Positions 45,867-52,950 of a stretch of DNA of 64,000 bases are shown here, piece by piece. Source of the DNA: Geodermatophilus amargosae. Its GTDB lineage: Bacteria; Actinomycetota; Actinomycetes; Mycobacteriales; Geodermatophilaceae. The stretch's first letter is position 1; the number at the start of each line of letters is the position of its first letter. Location of the stretch: positions 1 through 64,000 of the forward strand of contig NZ_FPBA01000016.1 in assembly GCF_900116515.1 (NCBI RefSeq), given 5' to 3'. The position numbers were made by a program, and so were the translations under genes. The notes below the pieces were generated by a model. It saw only the letters and a program-made list of their open reading frames with translations. It made no database searches and was not told the origin of the DNA.

Positions 45867-46355
45867 CTACTCGCAGGATCGCAGCGGGACCCTGCACGGG
45901 GCCGCCGGGCCACTGGTCCAGAGGGTCAGCGCGTACACCGGCTCGTCGTCGGCCATCTCGCCGGTGGGGACGAAGCCCAGCGACCGGTAGAACGGCGCCG
46001 GGCTCCCCTCGCCCTCCACCAGGCTCACCCTCAGCACGCCGACGCCCTGCGCCCGGACGTGGTCGGCGACGGCCGCCACCACCTGCCGGCCGATGCCCTG
46101 CCCCTGCGCGGAGGCGTCGACCATCAGCCGCCACAGCATGTGCCCGAGCTCCTCGGGTGAGTCCCAGAGCATCACGAAACCGACCAGGCGGCCGTCGGAG
46201 CGCACCGCGCGGCACCAGGCCTGCGGGTACACGTACGCCTCGGCGAGGGACACCGCGTTCGGCGCGACGAGGTGCTCCTGGCCGGGCGCCACGCGCAGGT
46301 CGCACACCGCGCGGACGTTCTCCGGCGTGATCGGCTCCAGCTCGACGGCGGCCAC
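45867..46355 (-). CDS. GNAT acetyltransferase
   Basis: A 162-residue acetyltransferase similar to diamine/spermine N-acetyltransferases: [21 protein letters not shown] at the start, [14 protein letters not shown], and [20 protein letters not shown] as the acetyl-CoA loop. The end has [20 protein letters not shown]. The likely substrate is a small amine. GTG 46355 lies 2 bp after the stop of the phosphoribosyltransferase gene, so both share an operon. Confidence 0.9.
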   Translation of the reverse strand: MAAVELEPITPENVRAVCDLRVAPGQEHLVAPNAVSLAEAYVYPQAWCRAVRSDGRLVGFVMLWDSPEELGHMLWRLMVDASAQGQGIGRQVVAAVADHVRAQGVGVLRVSLVEGEGSPAPFYRSLGFVPTGEMADDEPVYALTLWTSGPAAPCRVPLRSCE

Positions 46356-46357
46356 GG

Positions 46358-46852
46358 CTAGTGGGCGGGGCGGCTGCTGCGCGTGCGCACCGGCGGCTGC
46401 GAGGACCACGGGAAGTCGATCCGCGCGTCGGTGCGGCGCCACACGTAGTCGCACGTCACCAGCGACCGGGACTTCTCGTAGACGACGGCCGTCCGCACCG
46501 AGGAGACGTAGCCGGCGCAGAAGTCGCGGACCAGCTCCAGCGTCTTCCCGGTGTCGGCGACGTCGTCGGCGACGAGCACGTTCGCGCCGGTCAGGTCGAC
46601 GGCGTCCAGCGTCGGCGGCAGCACCACCGGCAGGTCCAGCCGCTCGTCGACGCCGGTGTAGAACTCGACGTTCATCACGAAGAGGTTCTTCACGTCGAGC
46701 GCGTAGCCCAGCGCGCCGCCGAGGAAGAGGCCGCCGCGGGCGATCGACAGGATCAGGTCGGGCTCGAAGCCGTCGTCGGCGACCTGCTGGGCCAGCTCGC
46801 GGGCCGCCGTGCCGAACAGGTCGTAGGTCAGGACCTCGCGCTCGTCGCCCAC
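46358..46852 (-). CDS. phosphoribosyltransferase-domain protein
   Basis: A 164-residue type I phosphoribosyltransferase. The PRPP loop is NVLVADDVADTGKTLELVRD, and FEPDLILSIARGGLFLGGAL is the conserved first loop. It is short and close to the actinobacterial xanthine/hypoxanthine PRTase-like proteins. The base is unknown, but a purine is a fair guess given the uricase operon next door. GTG 46852 is the start. It is the first gene of a two-gene operon with the GNAT gene. Confidence 0.88.
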   Translation of the reverse strand: MGDEREVLTYDLFGTAARELAQQVADDGFEPDLILSIARGGLFLGGALGYALDVKNLFVMNVEFYTGVDERLDLPVVLPPTLDAVDLTGANVLVADDVADTGKTLELVRDFCAGYVSSVRTAVVYEKSRSLVTCDYVWRRTDARIDFPWSSQPPVRTRSSRPAH

Positions 46853-46903
46853 GGCGGCCGATGGTGCCAGGCGGCCACCCGCAGGACGGCGAGCGGGTAG
46901 TGA

Positions 46904-46963
46904 TCAACCAGATAGTTGACGATGACGGCGGCGCTGGCCACGGTTCATCAACCAATCGGTTGA
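46904..46963. promoter_or_regulatory. twin operator-like inverted repeats
   Basis: TCAACCAGATAGTTGA (46904-46919) and TCAACCAATCGGTTGA (46948-46963) share the pattern TCAAC-N6-GTTGA and lie 44 bp centre to centre, about four helical turns. They are in the divergent gap between the phosphoribosyltransferase and DoxX genes. The motif resembles operators of small ArsR- or MarR-type repressors, but no such gene is adjacent. Confidence 0.55.
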
Positions 46964-47030
46964 ACGAGCTCAGGAGCGCGACACGACCAGCACCTCGTTC
47001 CCCAGGACCTCCGCCGGCGGCCGCGCCGGG

Positions 47031-47477
47031 ACCGTCACCCTCTGGACCGGCCAGGCGCTGCTCGCCGCGGTCTTCGCCGGGGCCGGCCTGACCAAGCTGG
47101 CCGGCGACCCCGCCATGGTCGAGATGTTCGCCGACGTGGGGGCCGGTCAGTGGCTGCGGATCCTGGTCGGGGTCTGCGAGGTCACCGGTGCGGTCGGGGT
47201 CCTGGTGCCCCGCCTCGCCGTCGCCGCCGCGAGCGGGCTGGCCCTGCTCATGGTCGGGGCGACGGTCACCGACCTCGCCGTCCTGCAGGCCAGCCCGGTC
47301 CCGTCTGCCGCACTGCTGGTCCTGGCCGTCCTCGTCGCGTGGGGCCGCCGCACGACGACGCAGCGGTCCTGGCTCTCCGGTCCCCGGACGGTTCAGCAGA
47401 AGCCGGGCGTGCCCAGCCAGGCGACCTCGGCGGGCGGGACGTCGTCGCGCAGCACGCTGCCCTCGATGAGGCCGTAG
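47031..47477 (+). CDS. DoxX-like membrane protein with unclear start and lost stop
   Basis: A four-helix DoxX-family membrane protein. LWTGQALLAAVFAGAGLTKL is the typical first helix and WLRILVGVCEVTGAVGVLVP the second. No ATG, GTG or TTG precedes the conserved first helix in frame. The first ATG (47115) would delete it. A TTG at 46960 in another frame gives MNELRSATRPAPR, so a single-base shift near 47030 could have broken the start. At the other end the frame runs 85 bp into the convergent uricase gene, which suggests a lost stop after AWGRRTT. It may be a recent pseudogene. The range gives the conserved region up to the stop. Confidence 0.5.
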   Translation, partial: TVTLWTGQALLAAVFAGAGLTKLAGDPAMVEMFADVGAGQWLRILVGVCEVTGAVGVLVPRLAVAAASGLALLMVGATVTDLAVLQASPVPSAALLVLAVLVAWGRRTTTQRSWLSGPRTVQQKPGVPSQATSAGGTSSRSTLPSMRP

Positions 47478-48298
47478 GGCCGGTCGTCGGCGTGGTAGAC
47501 CACGGCGCCGTCCGGGCCCGGGGTGTTGTCCAGGCCGTACGCCGACAGGTCCTGCAGGAAGTGGTGCCGGTTCGGCATCGACATCCGCACCTCGGCGACG
47601 TCGCCGAAGCGCTCGAGCACCGCCTCGCCCATCGCGTACAGCGTCTGCTGCAGGGCGAGGGAGTGGGTGGCGGCGAAGGTCTCGAGCAGCGTCGTCCGGA
47701 CGCCGTCGTACACGCCCGACCAGTCGAGGTCGGCCGACGTGTAGCGCCAGCGTGCGGTGACCGCGGTGGCCAGGACGCGGTCGCGGGTCTCGGCCAGCGT
47801 CGTGTACCGGTCGCGCGGGAAGCCCCAGAACTCCGAGCCGGTGGTCTTGAGGACGACGAGGTCGGTGAGGCCGGCCAGCACGTGCACGTCGTCCCCGTCG
47901 GCGGTGACCACCGCCGTCCGGACCTCCCCGCCGGGGCGCCGGAAGGCGTGCTCGTGCGGCTGCCCGCCCACGGCGATCCGCTCCCAGCCGTAGGACTCCA
48001 CGGCCACCCGGGCGCCGGTGATCCAGTCGTAGGAGCCGGCGAGGTGGCGGGCCAGGCGCAGGCCGAAGGCCTCCGGCGAGCCGACGCCGTCGCGGGCGAA
48101 GGCGAAGACGGTGTTCTTCTGCGCGTCGGTGGTCAGGACGTGCGCGTTGTCGCCCGCGGTGTGGGCGGCGGCGAAGTCCCCGCGCAGGGCGGTGCTGACG
48201 TTGAGGTCGACGAGCTCGTGGGACGACTCGCTGCGGTCGACCGCGACGACGCGGACCTCCGCCTTCCCGTACTGGTTGGGTCCGAGCACGATCGCCAT
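47393..48298 (-). CDS. pucL: factor-independent urate oxidase (uricase)
   Basis: A 301-residue cofactor-free uricase that turns uric acid into 5-hydroxyisourate. Motifs in order: GPNQYGKAEVRVVAVDR, LTTDAQKNTVFAFA with the catalytic Thr-Asp and Lys, GLTDLVVLKTTGSEFWGF, ATAVTARWRY and MSMPNRHHFLQDL. It is the last gene of the minus-strand uric acid operon that begins at 50077. The intergenic piece before it contains GTTGCACGTGGAAC. ATG 48298 is clear. Confidence 0.97.
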   Translation of the reverse strand: MAIVLGPNQYGKAEVRVVAVDRSESSHELVDLNVSTALRGDFAAAHTAGDNAHVLTTDAQKNTVFAFARDGVGSPEAFGLRLARHLAGSYDWITGARVAVESYGWERIAVGGQPHEHAFRRPGGEVRTAVVTADGDDVHVLAGLTDLVVLKTTGSEFWGFPRDRYTTLAETRDRVLATAVTARWRYTSADLDWSGVYDGVRTTLLETFAATHSLALQQTLYAMGEAVLERFGDVAEVRMSMPNRHHFLQDLSAYGLDNTPGPDGAVVYHADDRPYGLIEGSVLRDDVPPAEVAWLGTPGFC

Positions 48299-48353
48299 GC
48301 CCCGCAGCCTGCCCCACGCGGGTTGCGGGGGTGTTGCACGTGGAACCGGCGGG

Positions 48354-49252
48354 TCAGCCGAGGGCGGCGGCAAGGTGTCCGGCGAGCCGGACGACGTCGC
48401 GGCCGCAGGTGCCGTCCGGGTCCTGCTCGGGGTCGTGGACCGCCACGCTCCAGCCGGCGCACCCGGGCACCTCGAGCGTGCCCAGCAGGTCGGTGAGCCC
48501 GTCCCAGCGCAGTCCGCCGGGGTCGTCCGGGACGCCGGGCAGCCCCTGGGCGGGGAAGACGACGGGGTCCAGGACGTCGAGGTCGACGTGCAGCCACCAC
48601 CGGGGCGCCGCGCCGGCCACGTGCTCCGCCGCGTCCCGGCCGGCCACCCGCGGGACGGCCGCCACCTCGTCGACGTCGCGGAGCCACACCCCGGCGTCGC
48701 GCAGCGAGCCGACGGCGAAGCGCGCCCGCCAGTCGCGGTCGCGCGTGCCGAGCACCGCCAGCGCCGCCGGGTCGAGGACACCGCGGCGACGGGCGAGCGG
48801 CCCGGTGAGCAGCCGGCCGGTCAGCCCGAGAAGCAGCCCGACCTCGGTGTTGGCCGCCTCGCCGTCCTCGGAGACGTCCAGCGGCACCGCGTCCTCGTGG
48901 CCGTCGACGAACACCAGGCCGGCGGTCCCGGCCACGGTCCGCAGGCCGGCGACCGATCCCAGCAGCAGAGCCCAGTCACCGCCGTGGACGACCGGGAAGC
49001 GGCCGGCGGCGACGGCCGCGCGACCCGCGCGGCGAGCCGGTCGGTGGCCGCGACCAGGGCCGGCTCGTCGAGCAGGCCACCGGCGGGGCCCCGCTCCGCG
49101 ACGGGCCCGGGGATCTCCAGCAGGGTGTCGCGCGCAGGGGAGCCGAGGGCCGCGGCGAGCCCGGCCCGGCGCAGGGCACCGGCGGCGAGCGCCTGGTTCC
49201 CGGGCCGGCCGTAGCCGTCGAACGGCACGCCGACGAGCTCGACCTCGGGCAC
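48354..49252 (-). pseudogene. arginase-family protein with a one-base frameshift
   Basis: An arginase/agmatinase-family gene of about 300 codons in the uricase operon. The first frame gives VELVGVPFDGYGRPGNQAL to ATDRLAARV at about 49018. A missing C then shifts the frame to RAAVAAGRFPVVHGGDWALL, LVFVDGHEDAVPLD with the metal-binding Asp-His, and WWLHVDLDVLDPVVF with the second Asp cluster. Where the family usually has GGDCP or GGDHS this has GGDWA. If the shift is a sequencing error the enzyme would be a ureohydrolase, perhaps acting on an allantoin-pathway intermediate. If it is real, the gene is dead. Confidence 0.75.
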
Positions 49253-49262
49253 GGCCCTCCCG

Positions 49263-49580
49263 TCAGCTGCCGCGGTAGGTGGAGTAGGCGAACGGGGAGA
49301 GCAGCAGCGGCACGTGGTGGTGGGCGGCCGGCTCGGTGACGGCGAAGGTCAGCGTGACCTCCGGCCAGAACGCCGTCGTCCCGCGCGCCCCGAACCACGC
49401 GCCGGTGGCGAACACCAGCCGGTGCGGCCCCGCGGCGGTGGACTCCTCGGTGAGCCGGCAGCGGCCGTCGTCGTCGGTGACCCCCTCGGCGACGACGTCG
49501 TCACCGGCCAGCAGCCGGACGGCGATCCCCGCCGCCGGCCGCCCGGCGACGGCGTCGAGCACGTGCGTGGACACGCTCAT
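49263..49580 (-). CDS. pucM: 5-hydroxyisourate hydrolase
   Basis: A 105-residue transthyretin-like enzyme that opens the ring of 5-hydroxyisourate, the uricase product. It starts MSVSTHVLDAVAGRPA with the first active-site His and ends HHHVPLLLSPFAYSTYRGS, the family signature. ATG 49580 overlaps the stop of the OHCU decarboxylase gene (ATGA), showing coupled translation. Confidence 0.97.
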   Translation of the reverse strand: MSVSTHVLDAVAGRPAAGIAVRLLAGDDVVAEGVTDDDGRCRLTEESTAAGPHRLVFATGAWFGARGTTAFWPEVTLTFAVTEPAAHHHVPLLLSPFAYSTYRGS

Positions 49581-50077
49581 GCGTCGACCAGCCCCTGCAC
49601 CCGCAGCTCGGTGATCTGCGCCAGCTGCTCGACCACCTCGGCCCGCTCGGCGTCGGGGTCGTTGTCCAGGCGGCGGCGCAGCTCGGCGAGCATCTCCTCC
49701 GGAGACCGGCCGGCCGCGCGGATCAGGTAGACGTGCCCGAAGCGCTCCTCGTACGCGCGGTTGCCCTCGACGATCGCGGCGCGGGTGTCGTCGTCGGCGC
49801 CGCCCACCGCGCCCTGCTCGCGGCGGGAGGCCTGCGCCTCGGCCGAGGAGCCCTCCACCCGGTCGCCGATCCGCGGATGGGTGGCCAGCGCCAGCTGCAC
49901 CTCGTCCCACGGCAGGCCGCGGGCGACCTCCCCGGCGCGGCGGACCAGCGTCCCGGCGTCGGGGAAGGGGCGGGCGGCGACCAGCTCGGCGGCGAAGCGC
50001 GGGGCGGCGTTGCAGCCGCGCAGCGCCTCCACGGCGGCGTCCGCGGGCTCGCTGTTGAACTCGTCCAGGCGGGACAC
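49577..50077 (-). CDS. OHCU decarboxylase
   Basis: A 166-residue helical enzyme that decarboxylates 2-oxo-4-hydroxy-4-carboxy-5-ureidoimidazoline to S-allantoin, the third step after uricase. It has LRGCNAAPRFAAELVAARPF, the THPRIGDR motif with its active His, REQGAVGGADDDTRAAIVEG and YEERFGHVYLIRAAGRS. GTG 50077 opens the operon OHCU decarboxylase, pucM, arginase-like, uricase. It is divergent from malate synthase with a 45-bp gap. Confidence 0.95.
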   Translation of the reverse strand: MSRLDEFNSEPADAAVEALRGCNAAPRFAAELVAARPFPDAGTLVRRAGEVARGLPWDEVQLALATHPRIGDRVEGSSAEAQASRREQGAVGGADDDTRAAIVEGNRAYEERFGHVYLIRAAGRSPEEMLAELRRRLDNDPDAERAEVVEQLAQITELRVQGLVDA

Positions 50078-50122
50078 GGTGACAGGATGGCAGCCCATCC
50101 GTGCCGGCGAAGGGGACCAGCA

Positions 50123-51706
50123 GTGAGTGACGTGCGCGTGGAGGGCCCCGAGGTCGAGCGGGCCGGGGAGGTCCTCACGCCCGAGGCGCTGGAGTTCCTC
50201 GCCGACCTGCAGCGCCGCTTCGGCCCCCAGCGCGACGCCCTGCTGGCCGCCCGGGCCACCCGGCGGGCCGAGATCGCCACCGCCCGCTGGCTGGACTTCC
50301 GCCCGGAGACCGCCGACGTGCGCGACGGGGACTGGCAGGTGCCCCCGCCGCCGCCCGGCCTGGTCGACCGCCGCGTGGAGATCACCGGCCCGACCGAGCA
50401 GAAGATGGCGGTCAACGCGCTCAACTGCGGCGCCGACGTGTGGCTGGCCGACCTCGAGGACGCCAACACCCCGCACTGGCGCAACGTCGTCACCGGGCAG
50501 CTGGTGCTGCGCGACGCCGTCCGCCGGCAGCTCGCCTTCTCCACCCCCGAGGGCCGGGAGTACCGGCTCCGGGACGACGGCGACCTGCCCACGATCGTCC
50601 CGCGCCCCCGCGGCTGGCACCTGCCCGAGCGGCACCTGCTGGTCGACGGGCAGCCGGCGGTCGGCGCGCTGGTCGACGCGGGGCTGTACCTGTTCCACAA
50701 CGCCGCCGAGCAGCTCTCGCGCGGCAGCGGCCCGTACTTCTACCTGCCGAAGATGGAGGGCCACCTCGAGGCGGGGCTGTGGAGGCTGGTCTTCGACGCC
50801 GCCGAGCGGTCGCTGGGGATCCCCGAGGGGTCGATCCGCGCCACGATGCTCGTCGAGACCATCCCGGCCGCCTTCGAGATGGAGGAGATGCTGCACGCGC
50901 TGGGCAGCCACGCCACCGGTCTCAACGCCGGCCGCTGGGACTACCTGTTCAGCGTCATCAAGGTCTTCCGCGAGGCCGGGCCGGAGTTCGTGCTGCCCGA
51001 CCGGGCGGCGGTCACCATGACGGCGCCGATGATGCGGGCCTACACCGACCAGCTGGTCGCCGTCTGCCACCGCCGCGGCGCCATGGCCATCGGCGGCATG
51101 GCCGCGGCCATCCCCAGCCGCAAGGACGCCGAGGCCAACGAGCGCGCGCTGGCGAAGGTCCGCGAGGACAAGACCCGTGAGGCCGGCGACGGCTTCGACG
51201 GCTCCTGGGTGGCCCACCCCGACCTCGTCCCGGTCTGCCGCGAGGCCTTCGACGCCGTCCTGGGCGACCGCCCCAACCAGCTCGACCGGCAGCGCCCCGA
51301 GGTGTCGGTGACCGCGTCGCAGCTCCTCGACGTCGCCGGCGTCCCGGGCGGGCGCACGCTGGCGGGTCTGCGGGCCAACGTCGAGGTGGCGATCCGCTAC
51401 CTGGCGGCGTGGCTGGGCGGCAACGGCGCGGTCGGCATCCACGGCCTCATGGAGGACGCCGCCACCGCCGAGATCAGCCGCTCGCAGGTGTGGCAGTGGG
51501 TGCACGCCGGCGTCGAGCTCGACACCGGCGAGACGGTGACCGAGGACCTGGTCCGCCGGGTGGTCGCCGAGGAGGTCGAGAACATCACGACGGGCATCGG
51601 CGAGCTGCCGCACCTCGACGACGCCCGGCGGCTGTTCGAGCAGGTGGCGCTGGCCGACGACTTCCCCGACTTCCTCACCCTGCCCGCGTACGAGCTCATC
51701 AGTTGA
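50123..51706 (+). CDS. aceB: malate synthase A
   Basis: A 527-residue malate synthase that condenses glyoxylate with acetyl-CoA. Type A features: NCGADVWLADLEDANTPHW, GPYFYLPKMEGHLEAGLW, RATMLVETIPAAFEMEEML, GRWDYLFSVIK, GMAAAIPSRKD and the catalytic acid near GIHGLMEDAATAEISRSQVW. The short 45-bp divergent spacer to the uric acid operon suggests joint control, because allantoin breakdown yields glyoxylate. GTG 50123 is the start. The stop overlaps the next gene (TGATG). Confidence 0.96.
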   Translation: MSDVRVEGPEVERAGEVLTPEALEFLADLQRRFGPQRDALLAARATRRAEIATARWLDFRPETADVRDGDWQVPPPPPGLVDRRVEITGPTEQKMAVNALNCGADVWLADLEDANTPHWRNVVTGQLVLRDAVRRQLAFSTPEGREYRLRDDGDLPTIVPRPRGWHLPERHLLVDGQPAVGALVDAGLYLFHNAAEQLSRGSGPYFYLPKMEGHLEAGLWRLVFDAAERSLGIPEGSIRATMLVETIPAAFEMEEMLHALGSHATGLNAGRWDYLFSVIKVFREAGPEFVLPDRAAVTMTAPMMRAYTDQLVAVCHRRGAMAIGGMAAAIPSRKDAEANERALAKVREDKTREAGDGFDGSWVAHPDLVPVCREAFDAVLGDRPNQLDRQRPEVSVTASQLLDVAGVPGGRTLAGLRANVEVAIRYLAAWLGGNGAVGIHGLMEDAATAEISRSQVWQWVHAGVELDTGETVTEDLVRRVVAEEVENITTGIGELPHLDDARRLFEQVALADDFPDFLTLPAYELIS

Positions 51707-52929
51707 TGCTCGGCGACGACGTCTACGCCGAGCTGGACCGCCGGCTCGCGCCGGTCGACGCCGCCCGCGCGGCCGCCTACCCCGGCGAGCGGCCGGGCCG
51801 GCAACCGGTGCACACCTGCTACGTCCCGGTCGACGCCGTCGTCCCCGGCCTGGCCGCCCGGTGGGGCGCCGCCGCCCTGGAAGCGCTCGACGAGCACGGC
51901 CTCCCCGACCTGGGGTACGACGCCGGCCTGCTCGAGCAGGTGCTGCCGCGGGTGCGCGCCAAGCTCGCCGCCGAGCCGGTCGAGGACCTGCGGGTCGACG
52001 CCGAGGACGGCTACCGCGGCCGTCCCGAGGAGGAGGACGACGACGTGCGCCGGGCCGCGGCCGCCGTCGCCGCGGACCTCGCCGACGGCACCGCCCCGCC
52101 GTCGCTCGGCATCCGCGCGAAGTCGCTGGAGGGGCCCACCCGCCGCCGCGGCGTCCGCTCGCTCGACCTCTTCCTGTCCGCCTCCCGCGTGGGGAAGGCC
52201 ACCGTCGTCCTCCCCAAGGTCACCGACGTCGAGCAGGTTCGGGCCTTCCTGCCCGTCCTCGACGCGCTGGAGGACGCGCACGGCGTCGCGCTGGACCTGG
52301 AGCTGCAGGTGGAGACCCCGCAGGCGGTGCTCGGTGCCGACGGCGGGGTGACGCTGGCCCGCATGGTGCACGCCGCCGGCCCGCGGCTGACCGGGCTGCA
52401 CCACGGCACCTACGACTACAGCGCGGCGCTGGGCATCGCGGCGGCGCACCAGTCCTCCGACCACCCCGCGCTCGACCTCGCCAAGCAGCTCATGCAGGTC
52501 GCCGTCGCGGGGACCGGCGCGCGGGCGGTCGACGGGTCCACCAACCTGCTGCCCGTCGGTCCCCGCGAGCAGGTGCACGCCGGCTGGCGGGTGCACGCCG
52601 GGCTGGTCCGGCGGGCGCTGGAGCGCGGCATCTACCAGGGCTGGGACCTGCACCCCGCACAGCTGGTCACCCGCCACGTGGCCACCCAGGCGTTCTTCCG
52701 CGGCGCACTCCCGGCGGCCGCCGCGCGCCTGGCGGCGTACGTGGAGCGGGCCGACGCCGGGGTGCTCGACGAGCCGGCCACCGCGCGGGCGCTGGCCGGG
52801 GTGGTGGTGCGCGGGCTCGACTGCGGCGCCGTCGACGCAGACGAGGTCTCCGCCGCCACGGGCCTGGACCGGGCGACCCTCGACGCGCTGTCCGGACGGG
52901 GTCCGGCACGCCCGGGGGGCAGCGCTTAG
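51706..52929 (+). CDS. CitE/HpcH-aldolase-like protein next to malate synthase
   Basis: A 407-residue TIM-barrel protein of the citrate lyase beta/HpcH family, probably the DUF6986 group of actinobacteria. It shows LRVDAEDGYRGRPEEEDDDV (acidic metal residues), VVLPKVTDVEQVRAF, LELQVETPQAVLGADG and GLHHGTYDYSAALGI. Such enzymes make or break C-C bonds of small acids or CoA esters. ATG 51706 overlaps the malate synthase stop, so they form one operon and may both use glyoxylate. The specific reaction is unknown. Confidence 0.85.
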   Translation: MLGDDVYAELDRRLAPVDAARAAAYPGERPGRQPVHTCYVPVDAVVPGLAARWGAAALEALDEHGLPDLGYDAGLLEQVLPRVRAKLAAEPVEDLRVDAEDGYRGRPEEEDDDVRRAAAAVAADLADGTAPPSLGIRAKSLEGPTRRRGVRSLDLFLSASRVGKATVVLPKVTDVEQVRAFLPVLDALEDAHGVALDLELQVETPQAVLGADGGVTLARMVHAAGPRLTGLHHGTYDYSAALGIAAAHQSSDHPALDLAKQLMQVAVAGTGARAVDGSTNLLPVGPREQVHAGWRVHAGLVRRALERGIYQGWDLHPAQLVTRHVATQAFFRGALPAAAARLAAYVERADAGVLDEPATARALAGVVVRGLDCGAVDADEVSAATGLDRATLDALSGRGPARPGGSA

Positions 52930-52950
52930 GCTGCCCTCCGTGGTGGCGCG

